A stretch of DNA of 64,000 bases from Halonotius aquaticus (GCF_003605575.1 NZ_QKNY01000001.1:1-64000); one strand, 5' to 3'; positions 43,209 to 51,733 are shown, numbered from the stretch's first letter. A program made the numbers and translations. The notes: generated by a model from the letters alone, not told the origin.

Positions 43209-43844
43209 TCAGCAGACCGGCTTAGGGTTGACGCCCATCGCTTCCAGCGATTCGGTGTACTCGTCGTACGCTGCCTGAATCGCCTCGCTTGCGGCCTCGT
43301 GGGCACGCTCGCGATCGTCATCCGTTGTACAGATTGCGTCGACAAGGTCGGCTGCCGCCTCGATCTGTGCGTCAACGTCGTCGCCGAGCCCCCGGAAGAG
43401 ACTGGCTGTCTGCGGGTCGGCTTGGCCGGTAAAGTAGCCGGTATACTGCTCTTTTGATTTCTTTGCGACCAGACAGCGCCCGACGAGCCCGCCGACGCGT
43501 TCGACTGTGTCATCGAACGCCCGCAGCACTGACTGAATCGCCGGCGTCTCGCTGTCGGCTGCCTGCGGCGGATCATCGAGTTCGCCGGCGACTGTCTCGT
43601 AGTGGTCGGCCTCCTCGTCGGCAACAGTCGCAAAGAGCTCGGCTGCCTCAGCGTGTTCCTCGTCGTCGGCCCACGCATGGAAGGTCTCGCTGGCGGCATC
43701 CTCCGCGATGGCGGCTGCGTGGAGTACCTGTTCGGTCTCAAGCTCGCCATTCGTCTCGGCATAGAGGGATTTTGAGGAGCCAAGCCGTGAGAGTGCCGTT
43801 TGGTTAGCCTCACTCACACTGTCGACGAAGTCGCTGGCTGTCAT
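43209..43844 (-). CDS. Ferritin-like (rubrerythrin-type) protein, 211 aa
   Basis: A helical acidic protein with carboxylate/His pairs, EDAASETFHAWADDEEHAEAAELFATVADEEADHYE, of the type seen in rubrerythrin-like di-iron four-helix bundles (E-x(n)-E-x-x-H twice). The C-terminal half has another helical run. There is no rubredoxin CxxC domain, so electron supply would need a partner. It may bind iron or handle peroxide; not proven. It is convergent with the small membrane gene. Confidence 0.7.
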   Translation of the reverse strand: MTASDFVDSVSEANQTALSRLGSSKSLYAETNGELETEQVLHAAAIAEDAASETFHAWADDEEHAEAAELFATVADEEADHYETVAGELDDPPQAADSETPAIQSVLRAFDDTVERVGGLVGRCLVAKKSKEQYTGYFTGQADPQTASLFRGLGDDVDAQIEAAADLVDAICTTDDDRERAHEAASEAIQAAYDEYTESLEAMGVNPKPVC

Positions 43845-43986
43845 GCATGTTGTTAGACAACGAGGGGTCTTGAGTCCTATCGGTTGGGCTGCGTCGCTGA
43901 GGGCTGTCGTTCTATTGTCGCGAAAAAATCAATCGAGTCGGAAATACAGTGCGCGGTCGTCACTGCCGGTTCGTCAGCTGCGGTGC

Positions 43987-44010
43987 TTAGTCGTCAGCTT
44001 CGCCCGTCTT
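43987..44010 (-). repeat. Duplicated 3' end of the rhodanese gene
   Basis: Minus strand bases here would read AAG..GGC GAA GCT GAC GAC TAA, that is, the last residues G-E-A-D-D and a stop, the same C terminus as the rhodanese gene ending at 44065 (GGC GAG GCT GAC GAC TGA). The copy lies 78 bases downstream of the true end. Differences in the shared codons are synonymous. Between the copies lies a GC-rich stretch rich in GCGAAG motifs. Confidence 0.6.
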
Positions 44011-44064
44011 CGCGGGTCGGCGATGCCTCCCCGCTCCGATTCGAGGCTTCCGCCTTCGCTTCGC

Positions 44065-44931
44065 TCAGTCGTCAGCCTCGCCCTTCTCGATCGGCGCGCC
44101 AACGAGGTTGCCCCACTCGGTCCAGGACCCATCGTAGTTGATGGCGTCCTCGTAGCCGAGTAGTTCGTGCAGCGCGAACCACGCAACCGACGAGCGCTCG
44201 CCGATCCGGCAGTAGGCGACGGTCGTCTCATCGCCGCTGATGCCTTTCTCAGCGTAAAGCTCCTCGATCTCATCGGCGTCTTTGAACGTCCCGTCGTCGT
44301 TGGTGACGGCTGCCCACGAGATGTTCTGAGCACCGGGGATGTGGCCGCCGCGTTGGGCGGTCTCCTGGAGGCCGGTCGGGGCGAGAATCTCACCCGTGAA
44401 CTCCTCGGGGGAGCGCACGTCGACGAGCGGCAGGCCGCGGTCGATGGCGTTCTCGACATCGTCGCGGTAGGCCCGGATCGACTCCCGCGGGCCGGAGGCA
44501 TTGTACTCCTGTGCAGCAAATGACGGCACCTCGTCGGTCGTGGTATAGTCGTTCTCGATCCAATATTCGCGGCCGCCGTCGAGGAGTTTCACGTCGTCGT
44601 GCCCGTAGTATTTGAACTGCCAGTAGGTGTAGGCCGCAAACCAGTTGGCGTTGTCACCGTAGAGGACGACGGTTGAGTCCTCGGTGATGCCGTGGGCACC
44701 CAGCAGGTTCTCGAAGTCCTCCTTCGTGAGGATGTCGCGGGTGGTCTGATCCTGCAGATCCTCTTCCCAGTTGAAGCCGATAGCACCGGGGGCGTGGCTC
44801 TCCTCGTAGGCCTCGGTGTCAACGTCGACTTCGACAAGTCGGTGGTCGGGGTCGTCGCTCTGGAAGGCGTCGAGATTGTCCTCGACCCAGTCGGCCGTGA
44901 CAAGCACGTCTTTTGCGTAGTCTGATGACAT
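44065..44931 (-). CDS. Sulfurtransferase with two rhodanese domains, 288 aa
   Basis: The N-terminal rhodanese domain (about 1-130, with LVEVDVDTEAYEESHAPGAIGFNW) has no active cysteine. The C-terminal one has the active loop CRIGERSS at about 241-248 and VDVRSPEEF. The enzyme should move a sulfane sulfur from thiosulfate or 3-mercaptopyruvate to an acceptor. It is divergent from a second rhodanese (45193-45990), with 261 bases between. Its 3' end is partly duplicated just downstream. Confidence 0.9.
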   Translation of the reverse strand: MSSDYAKDVLVTADWVEDNLDAFQSDDPDHRLVEVDVDTEAYEESHAPGAIGFNWEEDLQDQTTRDILTKEDFENLLGAHGITEDSTVVLYGDNANWFAAYTYWQFKYYGHDDVKLLDGGREYWIENDYTTTDEVPSFAAQEYNASGPRESIRAYRDDVENAIDRGLPLVDVRSPEEFTGEILAPTGLQETAQRGGHIPGAQNISWAAVTNDDGTFKDADEIEELYAEKGISGDETTVAYCRIGERSSVAWFALHELLGYEDAINYDGSWTEWGNLVGAPIEKGEADD

Positions 44932-44992
44932 ACACAGCCTCCTATACCCCCTATCCGTATAGACCTACACCCAACGGTGGTTTCGACCGGTC

Positions 44993-45091
44993 CTAAACGA
45001 TCCCGGATATTTTTGCAGGCATCGACCCCAGCTGTCGACAGCAGCCGTCGCTGGGGTCGCCGCAGTCCACGCCGCCCGGCTGGTGGCCCAC
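44993..45091 (-). CDS. Candidate leaderless 32-residue Cys-rich protein
   Basis: A GTG at 45091 is 27 bases downstream of a TATA-like ATATAC element at about 45115-45120, the spacing of leaderless haloarchaeal genes. The product starts MGHQPGGVDCGDPSDGCC, so it has three Cys and one His that could bind zinc, and ends in KISGIV. No family known to me matches. It lies in the spacer between the two rhodanese genes. It is an ORF without homology support. Confidence 0.35.
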   Translation of the reverse strand: MGHQPGGVDCGDPSDGCCRQLGSMPAKISGIV

Positions 45092-45192
45092 GGTGACTCC
45101 ACAAAAACAAGCAAGTATATCCGCTATCCGCGAACACCGGCGGCCATCGACCGCGGCGAACCCTTGAATGACCCGGGTGACAAACAGCGTGT

Positions 45193-45990
45193 ATGCCCGA
45201 GACACCGCTGGTCGATCCTGCGTGGCTTGCCGACCACCGGGACGACCCGTCAGTCCATATCGTCGACGTTCGTGACTCGTGGGAGTACGACTCGATCGGC
45301 CACCTTCCCGGGGCAGTAAACATCCCCTTCGACAGCTACCGCGACGCTGACAGCAGCGACCCGGGCACACTCCCCGGTGCCGACGCCTTCGCCCGACTAC
45401 TCGGCGAGGCCGGCATCGGCCCGGATGATACCATCGTCGCCTACGATGACACTCACGGCGTGTTTGCCGCCCGACTTCTCGTGACCGCTCTCGCCTATGG
45501 CCACGAGAACGTCGCCTTGCTTGACGGCGATTTCAGTTCCTGGCAGCGAGCCTTTGAGACCACAACCGAGTCGCCGACGGTCGAGTCCGTCACCTACGTG
45601 ATCGATGGCCTCGCAGCAACGGCGCCGATTGTTGATCGAGCGGCTGTTGCGGCGGCGATCGATGATGAGACGGTAACGCTGCTTGACACCCGCGACGAAG
45701 CCGAGTACGAGGAACAACATATCCCGGGGGCGATCCGCATCGACTGGCGGGAGTTCGTCGACGACGAGAGCCGCGGCGTCAGATCGGCCGCCGAGATTGA
45801 GAGCCTGCTGACCGATCGCGGGATCAGCACCGACCGCAACCAGCGGATTATCCTCTACTGCAATACATCCCGTCGCCTCAGCCACACCTTTGTCGTACTT
45901 CGCTCACTCGGCTTTACCGATGTCGTCATCTACGAGGGGAGTATGACCGACTGGACGGCTGTCGGCGGCGCGACTGAATCGCTCGTCTGA
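45193..45990 (+). CDS. Sulfurtransferase with two rhodanese domains, 265 aa
   Basis: The protein has HIVDVRDSWEYDSIGHLPGAVNIPF in the first domain and LLDTRDEAEYEEQHIPGAIRIDW in the second, whose active loop is CNTSRR at about 226-231. It is a paralogue of the enzyme at 44065-44931. Having one of each in divergent arrangement suggests separate control or different sulfur acceptors. Substrate not known. Confidence 0.9.
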   Translation: MPETPLVDPAWLADHRDDPSVHIVDVRDSWEYDSIGHLPGAVNIPFDSYRDADSSDPGTLPGADAFARLLGEAGIGPDDTIVAYDDTHGVFAARLLVTALAYGHENVALLDGDFSSWQRAFETTTESPTVESVTYVIDGLAATAPIVDRAAVAAAIDDETVTLLDTRDEAEYEEQHIPGAIRIDWREFVDDESRGVRSAAEIESLLTDRGISTDRNQRIILYCNTSRRLSHTFVVLRSLGFTDVVIYEGSMTDWTAVGGATESLV

Positions 45991-46053
45991 CCGCGGCGAT
46001 CATCGCCACGACTCGCCGACACCGTTTACGCGGTTGACGCCGAACCCATCGAT

Positions 46054-46533
46054 ATGTCTGATCAACCCGTTGACGACCCACCCAAGACAGCCGATCCAGC
46101 TGTCATCGAGTATCTCGTTGTCACTGGTGAGGATGTAGTGACGGCGCTGGAAGCGACACTGGGCACCGGCCGTGAAACAGTGCTGCGGGTTACCCCACCG
46201 TTCAGCGGCCGCATGCGCGCTCGGCTCCACGTCGCCGGCACCGCAGGGTCTTACGATGGCCCCGATCCGATCCTTGTCGATCCCCGCGTCCTCGTTGACC
46301 CGCTACCGGAGTATCCGACCGCCGCGGATACCGCTGCTGAGTTGGACTCCCCAGCGGCAGTCAACACGGAGCACCATCAGGAAACCCACGCGGAGCGACT
46401 GGCCGAGTGGCGTGACACCGTTCGTGGCTCGATCGCTGACGAGGCGACGATCGAAACCGCGGACGGCGCGATCACCGTCGCGGTACGCGCACTTGGGTCG
46501 GCGGCTGACACTGACGATGGGGCGGCCGACTGA
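46054..46533 (+). CDS. Conserved acidic protein of unknown function, 159 aa
   Basis: The protein opens with an acidic leader and a segment YLVVTGEDVVTALEATLGTGRETVLRVTPPFSGRMRARLHV, then a Pro/Asp-containing linker and a helical domain with TEHHQETHAERLAEWRDTVRGS. No motif I can name. It is followed in the opposite direction by the cold-shock gene with an 83-base gap. Likely a haloarchaeal orphan family. Confidence 0.7.
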   Translation: MSDQPVDDPPKTADPAVIEYLVVTGEDVVTALEATLGTGRETVLRVTPPFSGRMRARLHVAGTAGSYDGPDPILVDPRVLVDPLPEYPTAADTAAELDSPAAVNTEHHQETHAERLAEWRDTVRGSIADEATIETADGAITVAVRALGSAADTDDGAAD

Positions 46534-46616
46534 GTGGCACGAACTATCGACATACGCCTCACAACATAGCCGCGCCGCTCTGGGCGTGAAAAATACGAAA
46601 CCCCATTCGTCGACCG

Positions 46617-46811
46617 CTACAACCGCTGTAGGTTCGTCGCGCGGGGGCCTTTGTCTGCCTGTTCGATGTCGAATTCAACTTCTTGGCCCTCTTCGAGATC
46701 AGGGCCACCGACATCTTCCATGTGGAAGAACACGTCGTCGTCCGACTCCTCTGTTTCGATGAATCCGTAACCGCCTGTGTCGTTGAAGAACGCAACCGTA
46801 CCTTGTGCCAT
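46617..46811 (-). CDS. cspA: Cold-shock-domain protein
   Basis: The 64-residue protein reads MAQGTVAFFNDTGGYGFIET and includes DDVFFHMEDV, the RNP1/RNP2 motifs of the cold-shock fold. An ATG two codons upstream is possible, but MAQGT matches family starts, and a Shine-Dalgarno GGAG (46821-46824, minus) lies at a good distance. It binds single-stranded RNA or DNA and is monocistronic, with a TATA-like box at about 46850-46857. Confidence 0.95.
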   Translation of the reverse strand: MAQGTVAFFNDTGGYGFIETEESDDDVFFHMEDVGGPDLEEGQEVEFDIEQADKGPRATNLQRL

Positions 46812-46849
46812 TCGCAACTACTCCATGTGAATGAATGTCGTTCTGATAC

Positions 46850-46857
46850 AAATATGT
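46850..46857 (-). promoter_or_regulatory. TATA-like box of the cold-shock gene, leader with GGAG
   Basis: TACATATT on the minus strand predicts a start near 46827 and a leader of about 16 bases that includes GGAG at 46821-46824, nine bases before the ATG. This is one of the few clear leadered genes with a Shine-Dalgarno in the window. Confidence 0.5.
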
Positions 46858-46945
46858 AAGGGTCACTCCGAATCGGAGGGTTCGCCCGCGACGGTACCGC
46901 TGTCGCGGCAATCTTGTGGACGACCGGCGGCCGCTGTCACACGGA

Positions 46946-46953
46946 TTTAAATA
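46946..46953 (+). promoter_or_regulatory. TATA box of the 59-residue membrane protein
   Basis: TTTAAATA lies centred 27 bases upstream of the ATG at 46976, a textbook leaderless haloarchaeal promoter. Confidence 0.6.
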
Positions 46954-46975
46954 GCTGAGCGGTGAATCCGAGGGT

Positions 46976-47155
46976 ATGTCGGAGGACGACCCACTCAGCA
47001 GGCCGAGCGGACGGGAGTTCGGGTTCGGGCCGATCATGGTGGCACTCCTGTTGCTCATCGCTGTCGGTATCGCTGGCGTCGTCGGCCTCATCTTTCTCGC
47101 CCCGGATCTCGTCGAGGTTTCGCCGGGTGGAACCGTTATTGCGCACCAGTTCTGA
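46976..47155 (+). CDS. Small single-span membrane protein, 59 aa
   Basis: Starts MSEDDPLSRPSGREFGFGPI, then one hydrophobic helix IMVALLLLIAVGIAGVVGLIFL, and a short extracellular-type tail. A TTTAAATA box 27 bases upstream supports leaderless transcription. The 3' end overlaps the convergent phosphopantothenate synthetase gene by 20 bases. No family recognised. Confidence 0.65.
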   Translation: MSEDDPLSRPSGREFGFGPIMVALLLLIAVGIAGVVGLIFLAPDLVEVSPGGTVIAHQF

Positions 47156-47882
47156 TCGCTTCCTCGGCGGCCGCCAAAGCGTCGCTGCCAACAAACTGAT
47201 CGACAATGGTGTGCAGTGTTTCCGACTCTGAGCCGTGCAGTTCCTCGGCGTGAGCAGTCATGTTCGGAACGGCGCGAATGATGTTGTCGACGATCGGGAT
47301 CGCTGCCGTCTGGGCTGACCGGGAGAGGGGATTCAGGTCGATGACGATCTCAGTTTTACCGAGATCGGCGAGTGCCTCGGCGCGGTCGCCGTCCTCCAGT
47401 GGCACGACAACCACGTCGGCCGCGCCGATCCCGTCGGCATCGACCTTCGCGCGCTCGTGGCTCAGGTTCGGGATACGGCCGTCGGCTGTGAGTCCTTTCA
47501 CCTCGTCGGCACCGTGTTCGCGGAGGTGAGCGGCGATGGCCTCCATTCGTTTCTCGGTGCGATTGAACAGATTGACCTCGATGTCGGCGTCGACGGCGGC
47601 GGCAAGCGCGACGATTTCCGGGGCGACCAACGCAGCGACGTTGCCGTTGACCGAGAGCACCGGGTGGTCGGCCAGCAACAACTGGGCGGCTGCGGCACGT
47701 TCGGCCGCATCCGCACTCGGAATCGTTTGCTCACCCAACAGATAGTCGAAGGCCTCGCCGCGACCTTGGGCGATCAGCCCCTGTTTGCTTGTGATCCCCT
47801 TCTCGACGCCTGCCTCGATTCGGTGCCGCGTCAGCAACGACGCATACCGCGGGTGATCCTCCGGTAGATCGATCTCGCTCAT
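47136..47882 (-). CDS. 4-phosphopantoate--beta-alanine ligase (phosphopantothenate synthetase)
   Basis: ATG at 47882 (MSEIDLPEDHPRYASL) gives 248 residues; the frame is open further up, but that part is not conserved. The family core is clear: GLIAQGRGEAFDYLLGE, ADHPVLSVNGNVAALVAPEIVALA, VEVNLFNRTEKRM-like IEVNLFNRTEKR, GADVVVVPLEDGDRAEAL and IDLNPLSRSAQTAAIPIVDNIIRA. The enzyme joins phosphopantoate and beta-alanine in archaeal CoA synthesis, after pantoate kinase (50242-51111). Confidence 0.93.
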   Translation of the reverse strand: MSEIDLPEDHPRYASLLTRHRIEAGVEKGITSKQGLIAQGRGEAFDYLLGEQTIPSADAAERAAAAQLLLADHPVLSVNGNVAALVAPEIVALAAAVDADIEVNLFNRTEKRMEAIAAHLREHGADEVKGLTADGRIPNLSHERAKVDADGIGAADVVVVPLEDGDRAEALADLGKTEIVIDLNPLSRSAQTAAIPIVDNIIRAVPNMTAHAEELHGSESETLHTIVDQFVGSDALAAAEEAIRTGAQ

Positions 47883-47957
47883 TGTCGGGTCTTCGACTCC
47901 GGCGGCAAAACGTTCGCTCTTCGGGGTCGACAGCCGACCGGCATCGCTCACCGCTGC

Positions 47958-50105
47958 TCAGAGTTTGTCGGCTGCCTGGGCCTGCTCGGATCGCCGCTGT
48001 GACTGCGCCAGCCGTCGTTCACTCGCCCGCTCAATCTCGTTGGGCAGCGAGTCGCTGGCTTCCGCCAGCCGGGTGGTGGCTCGCTCAAGCCGATCTTCGA
48101 CGTTGGCGAGGCTTTGGTCGGCCTGCCCGCGGTCGCCGGCCGCGGCCCGCTCGGCGGCCCGGCGGGCGGCGTCGGCGATGGCATCGAGGGCTCGTCGCAG
48201 GCCACGGATCGCGTTTTCCGATCCCTCCAGCGTCTCGTTGCGGCCACCCGCGCCACCGGAACCATTCGTTTCGTCGTCACCATCGTCAGCGGTCTCCTCG
48301 ACGGCTGCGACGGCCGCACTCGTCTCTTCGGCCACGTCGGCGAGATACGTTGCCAGCGAGGCCTTGCCGGTCTGGGGATTGGTGAGCCGAACTCGCTCGT
48401 CGGCGTCCGTGGCGGCTTGATTGATGCGGATCGCGCCGATCTCGTCGTCGCTATCCCTGACTTCGGTCGTGTACGCGCCGCCGCGGTGGACGTAGACGGC
48501 GTCCGGCCCCGACAGCGGCGCGTCGTAGAGCCGGCCGGCGAAGTCATCCTCAACGGCGAGATCGGTGAGATCGCTGTCGGTGTCGGCGGGATCGACTTCG
48601 AGTTTCGTTGCGTTCTCGCGGGCAACGAGCGGAATCGAGCCCTCGACGCCCGCCGGTGTCGTTTCCGTCTCCTCCTCGACGCCGACTGTCTCGCTGTGGG
48701 GCTCCACACCGGCTCCGTTGACGGTCAGCCGGTGGTCGCCCGTGGGTACGTCGTCGACGACGGCGACGCCGTTGAACGTCGGGACAGCTGCTGGATCGCT
48801 CTCCAGCAACGCGACCCCTTCGATCCCGAGGTCGGCGGTTGTGAGCCCCTCATCCTCGGGAGCGTCGTCGTTGCTGACAGCCTGTGAAAGGCTGGCGACG
48901 ACGGTTGACGCCGAAGCCGGCGCGCCGATGGCGTCGTATCGCTCGGCCAGCGTCGCGCGGTGGTTTCGATCCGAGATATCCGCGGCCGGATCGTCGTACC
49001 GGGGTTGCCCCCACGGCACGCCCGTGGTCGTGATGTGGCCGGCAAAGGCGTCTTCGGCGAACTGCGGCACCGCAAACTCGAAGCTCAACTGCGGGCCGGT
49101 GAATGCCGTGATGTGCTCGATCTCCCGGGTCGAGACGAGATCGTACTCGGCGTCGATGCTGGCCTCGTTGTCAATTTGGTTGGGTTCGTCTCGGCCCGCA
49201 TATTGGAAGACCGAGCCCGTGGCTCTGGCGGGAAGTTCACTCGGTGGCGAGGCAAGCTCCTGAAACGAGCTCACGGTCAACGAATCAGGGAGCAGATCGC
49301 CGCGCTCGACAGCGGGCAGTCGGTCGTGCTCGTAGAGCGGCGCGCCCTCATACTCCGGGACGAGATACGGGAGTCGCGACCCCTCATCGCGGGGTAACCC
49401 ATAGGCGATTGGGAGATTGATGACGTCCTCGACGGTATCGATCGCACTGTTGGTGATGTCCGCGAGCGCGCCGTCGATCGACAGCCGTTGGAACCGATCG
49501 GCGAGGTCGTTGACTGACAGCGCGCTGGAATGTGATCCCAACTCCGAGAGGATCCGGGGCTGGGCGTCTGGATCGGGATCGAGGAACTCGTTGTTTGGAA
49601 CCTTCCGGGAGTGTGAGCTGGCGACGTAGAGTTGGGGTTCGTCGGTGTCGGTGTCGACGAACACGTGGAGAACTTCCCAATCATGCCAGTGGAAGTTGGT
49701 CGTGAACTGGTCGAACGCCGAATAGTACCAAAACTGGACAACCGACAGCGGCGAATCTTCATACGAGACCCCGTGGTAGAACAGCGTCGGCTCCGGTGGC
49801 GATGCTAACTCGTTCGACGCCGCCGTATAGTCGTTGAGCGCGTCGAAACCGTCGACAACCGTTTCGCCGTCCTGTTCGGATTCGAACGCCCTGGGATCAG
49901 TCGGAAACCATTTTTCGGCCTCATCAAAGTACAGCGTCGGGGCATACTCTTCGGCGAGTTCCTGGGTTCGCTCTTCGCTTAGCGTCGTGGTGCTGCGATC
50001 CGGTGCGGGCTCAGTGGCCGAACAGCCGGCGAGCGACGCCGTCCCGGCAATGCCAAGCGATGTGAGGAGACTGCGACGGTCAAGGGTCAGCGGTGGTGAG
50101 GGCAT
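47958..50105 (-). CDS. Large Tat lipoprotein, Vps62-like N-terminal part, 715 aa
   Basis: The N terminus RRSLLTSLGIAGTASLAGC has a twin-arginine signal and lipobox Cys at about 28. The next 200 residues have YAPTLYFDEAEKWFPTDP and FHWHDWEVLHVFVDTD, similar to Vps62-related and DUF946-type proteins that often handle lipids or polysaccharides. The C-terminal 150 residues are helical with coiled-coil character (ERAAAGDRGQADQSLANVEDR, ending QAQAADKL), so the protein may be a surface scaffold. It sits between the two CoA-pathway genes without an obvious link to them. Confidence 0.75.
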   Translation of the reverse strand: MPSPPLTLDRRSLLTSLGIAGTASLAGCSATEPAPDRSTTTLSEERTQELAEEYAPTLYFDEAEKWFPTDPRAFESEQDGETVVDGFDALNDYTAASNELASPPEPTLFYHGVSYEDSPLSVVQFWYYSAFDQFTTNFHWHDWEVLHVFVDTDTDEPQLYVASSHSRKVPNNEFLDPDPDAQPRILSELGSHSSALSVNDLADRFQRLSIDGALADITNSAIDTVEDVINLPIAYGLPRDEGSRLPYLVPEYEGAPLYEHDRLPAVERGDLLPDSLTVSSFQELASPPSELPARATGSVFQYAGRDEPNQIDNEASIDAEYDLVSTREIEHITAFTGPQLSFEFAVPQFAEDAFAGHITTTGVPWGQPRYDDPAADISDRNHRATLAERYDAIGAPASASTVVASLSQAVSNDDAPEDEGLTTADLGIEGVALLESDPAAVPTFNGVAVVDDVPTGDHRLTVNGAGVEPHSETVGVEEETETTPAGVEGSIPLVARENATKLEVDPADTDSDLTDLAVEDDFAGRLYDAPLSGPDAVYVHRGGAYTTEVRDSDDEIGAIRINQAATDADERVRLTNPQTGKASLATYLADVAEETSAAVAAVEETADDGDDETNGSGGAGGRNETLEGSENAIRGLRRALDAIADAARRAAERAAAGDRGQADQSLANVEDRLERATTRLAEASDSLPNEIERASERRLAQSQRRSEQAQAADKL

Positions 50106-50241
50106 CGCTCACCAAACACATCCCGGAGCTCTGATTGGCGAACAAGTCATGTATTTGTTTCAGCGAGCGGACGAATAGGTCTTCTGGCGGACGAACGCCA
50201 CAAAATAGTATCAGCTCAGTCGCTTCGCGGTCGCGTTGCCG

Positions 50242-51111
50242 TCACCGCTCATCGATGAGTCGAGCCCCGCCGGCGTCGACCCGGCACTGGTGGGCGTCGT
50301 AGCCGGCCGCCGAGAGTTTCTCGCCGGTCGCAAAGACGGTGTTGCCGAGCATCGCCATTGCGGCACCGGTGTCGATGTCGTTGCCGGTGTCGCCGCCGAC
50401 CTCATCGACGGCGTCGAGAGCCGCAGCCACCTCGTCGGTCACGAGTCCCGCCTCAGCAGCGAATTCCCGGGAGGCGGTCATAAATCGGTCGAGCGTCGGC
50501 CACTCCAACAGGTGGCTGAGTGCAGACTCACCGGCGCGGGTCAGTTCGTCGGTATCACCGGACAGCACCGTTTCAGTCGATACCTCGCCAAACGTGACGT
50601 ACTCGATTTGGGGGCGAGCGGGCAGTCCGTCAAGTCGGCCGTGGCTCGGCGAACCCGGATCAATCCGGATCGGCAGCCCGCCGCGGGCTTGGGCGACGAC
50701 ATCGCCAAGCCCGGTGCCGGCGTCGACCTCCGCGCAGTGGGCGAGTGTGATCAACTCGTTTTCGGTCTTCCCGCAGTCGAAGACTGTGTTGGCGGCGAGC
50801 GCGGTGCCAAGCGTGAGTGCGCCGGAGACGCCGAAGCCGGCTCCGAGCGGCAGCGACGTGGTGGCATCGACGGCGGCATCGACGCCAAGGCGGGTGCACA
50901 CGTCAGCGACCGGTAGCATCTCGATGGTCTCGCCGTTGAGTCGGAGTCCCGAGCCGGGACTGACGGTTACCTCGACGCCGTCGGTGAGCGTAATGCCGGC
51001 TCCGCGGCTCCCTGCCTGTGCGCACGTGGTGGCTGTGTGCGCGCTGAAAAAGCCGGTGATATGGCCAGGAACGAACGCCGTCGCCGACGGCTGGCTGTCC
51101 CCCGCTGTCAT
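50242..51111 (-). CDS. Pantoate kinase (GHMP family)
   Basis: This 289-residue kinase has FVPGHITGFFSAH at about 13-25, the GHMP ATP motif TSLPLGAGFGVSGALTLGTALA at about 90-110 and a late AMLGNTVFATGEK. PGHxTGFF is typical of pantoate kinase rather than of other GHMP enzymes. It makes 4-phosphopantoate, used by the synthetase at 47136-47882. The two genes are separated by the Tat lipoprotein gene on the same strand. Initiation at 51111 is the first ATG. Confidence 0.93.
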   Translation of the reverse strand: MTAGDSQPSATAFVPGHITGFFSAHTATTCAQAGSRGAGITLTDGVEVTVSPGSGLRLNGETIEMLPVADVCTRLGVDAAVDATTSLPLGAGFGVSGALTLGTALAANTVFDCGKTENELITLAHCAEVDAGTGLGDVVAQARGGLPIRIDPGSPSHGRLDGLPARPQIEYVTFGEVSTETVLSGDTDELTRAGESALSHLLEWPTLDRFMTASREFAAEAGLVTDEVAAALDAVDEVGGDTGNDIDTGAAMAMLGNTVFATGEKLSAAGYDAHQCRVDAGGARLIDER

Positions 51112-51150
51112 ACCCCTACCAGGGGTAGCGAGCGATTAATTCTTGCTGGT

Positions 51151-51546
51151 TCACTCGCGGGGTGACTCGTGTTCTGTAACAGTCGACCGCGCCTCGTCGA
51201 CCGTTACGTCCGACGCCGTCCCGAGTAGCTCCTCAAGCCGCCGTTCGAACTCGGCGTCATCGATCTCGCCGCGAGCGTATCGGTCTTTGAGTGCTGCAAC
51301 AGGATCGTCGCTGTCGGCTGCGTCGTCGGTGTCATCGGACTGCTGGTAGTATCGCAGCAGGCCCATCACCGCCGGGAGAATGCCGCCGAAGCCGACCGGG
51401 AAAACGATCCAGAACCACGAGACATCAAGCGCGAGGAGGCCGAAGGCAACGAGTAAGATAAGCGCTGTTGTCACGCCTGCGGCGACCTGCTCCAGCGGTG
51501 TCCCCGTGTCGTCGGCAGCGACAAGCTCAGCAGGGCTATCGCTCAT
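51151..51546 (-). CDS. Membrane protein with SHOCT-type C-terminal segment, 131 aa
   Basis: After an acidic leader, two hydrophobic helices (AGVTTALILLVAFGLLALDV and IVFPVGFGGILPAVMGLL) are followed by a helical DPVAALKDRYARGEIDDAEFERRLEELL, the SHOCT motif found in membrane-protein tails and oligomerisation segments. Its role is unknown. It lies 187 bases from the aspS stop on the same strand. Confidence 0.8.
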   Translation of the reverse strand: MSDSPAELVAADDTGTPLEQVAAGVTTALILLVAFGLLALDVSWFWIVFPVGFGGILPAVMGLLRYYQQSDDTDDAADSDDPVAALKDRYARGEIDDAEFERRLEELLGTASDVTVDEARSTVTEHESPRE

Positions 51547-51594
51547 ATCCGGCTGTATTCAGTGCGATCGCAAAAAGGTGAACGTCGCTGTCGG

Positions 51595-51627
51595 CTATGG
51601 GCTCAGCCGCTGTCGATCCCGTGGGAA
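51595..51627 (-). repeat. 33-bp duplicated 3' end of aspS
   Basis: On the minus strand these bases would encode [10 protein letters not shown] and TAG, exactly the last 10 residues of AspS (ending at 51734). The copy differs from the gene at 6 of 33 bases and every difference is synonymous. It lies 139 bases downstream of the authentic end. The bases before TTC do not match aspS. Confidence 0.75.
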
Positions 51628-51709
51628 CTCACTCGCAGCAAAGCTGCTCGTTGCTCCCGCTCGATGATCGCGGCGTCGCTCACGGCTCCCGCCGGTCGCC
51701 GTTCGCTGT

Positions 51710-51729
51710 CGAGGTCGCAAGCGACCTCG
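51710..51729. terminator. Palindrome just past the aspS stop
   Basis: The plus strand reads CGAGGTCGC AA GCGACCTCG, a perfect 9-bp inverted repeat with a two-base loop, four bases downstream of the aspS TAG (51734). It lies between the duplicated ends of aspS. It may act as a 3'-end hairpin. A smaller stem, GCAGC AAA GCTGC, lies at about 51635-51647. Confidence 0.5.
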
Positions 51730-51733
51730 CTCC

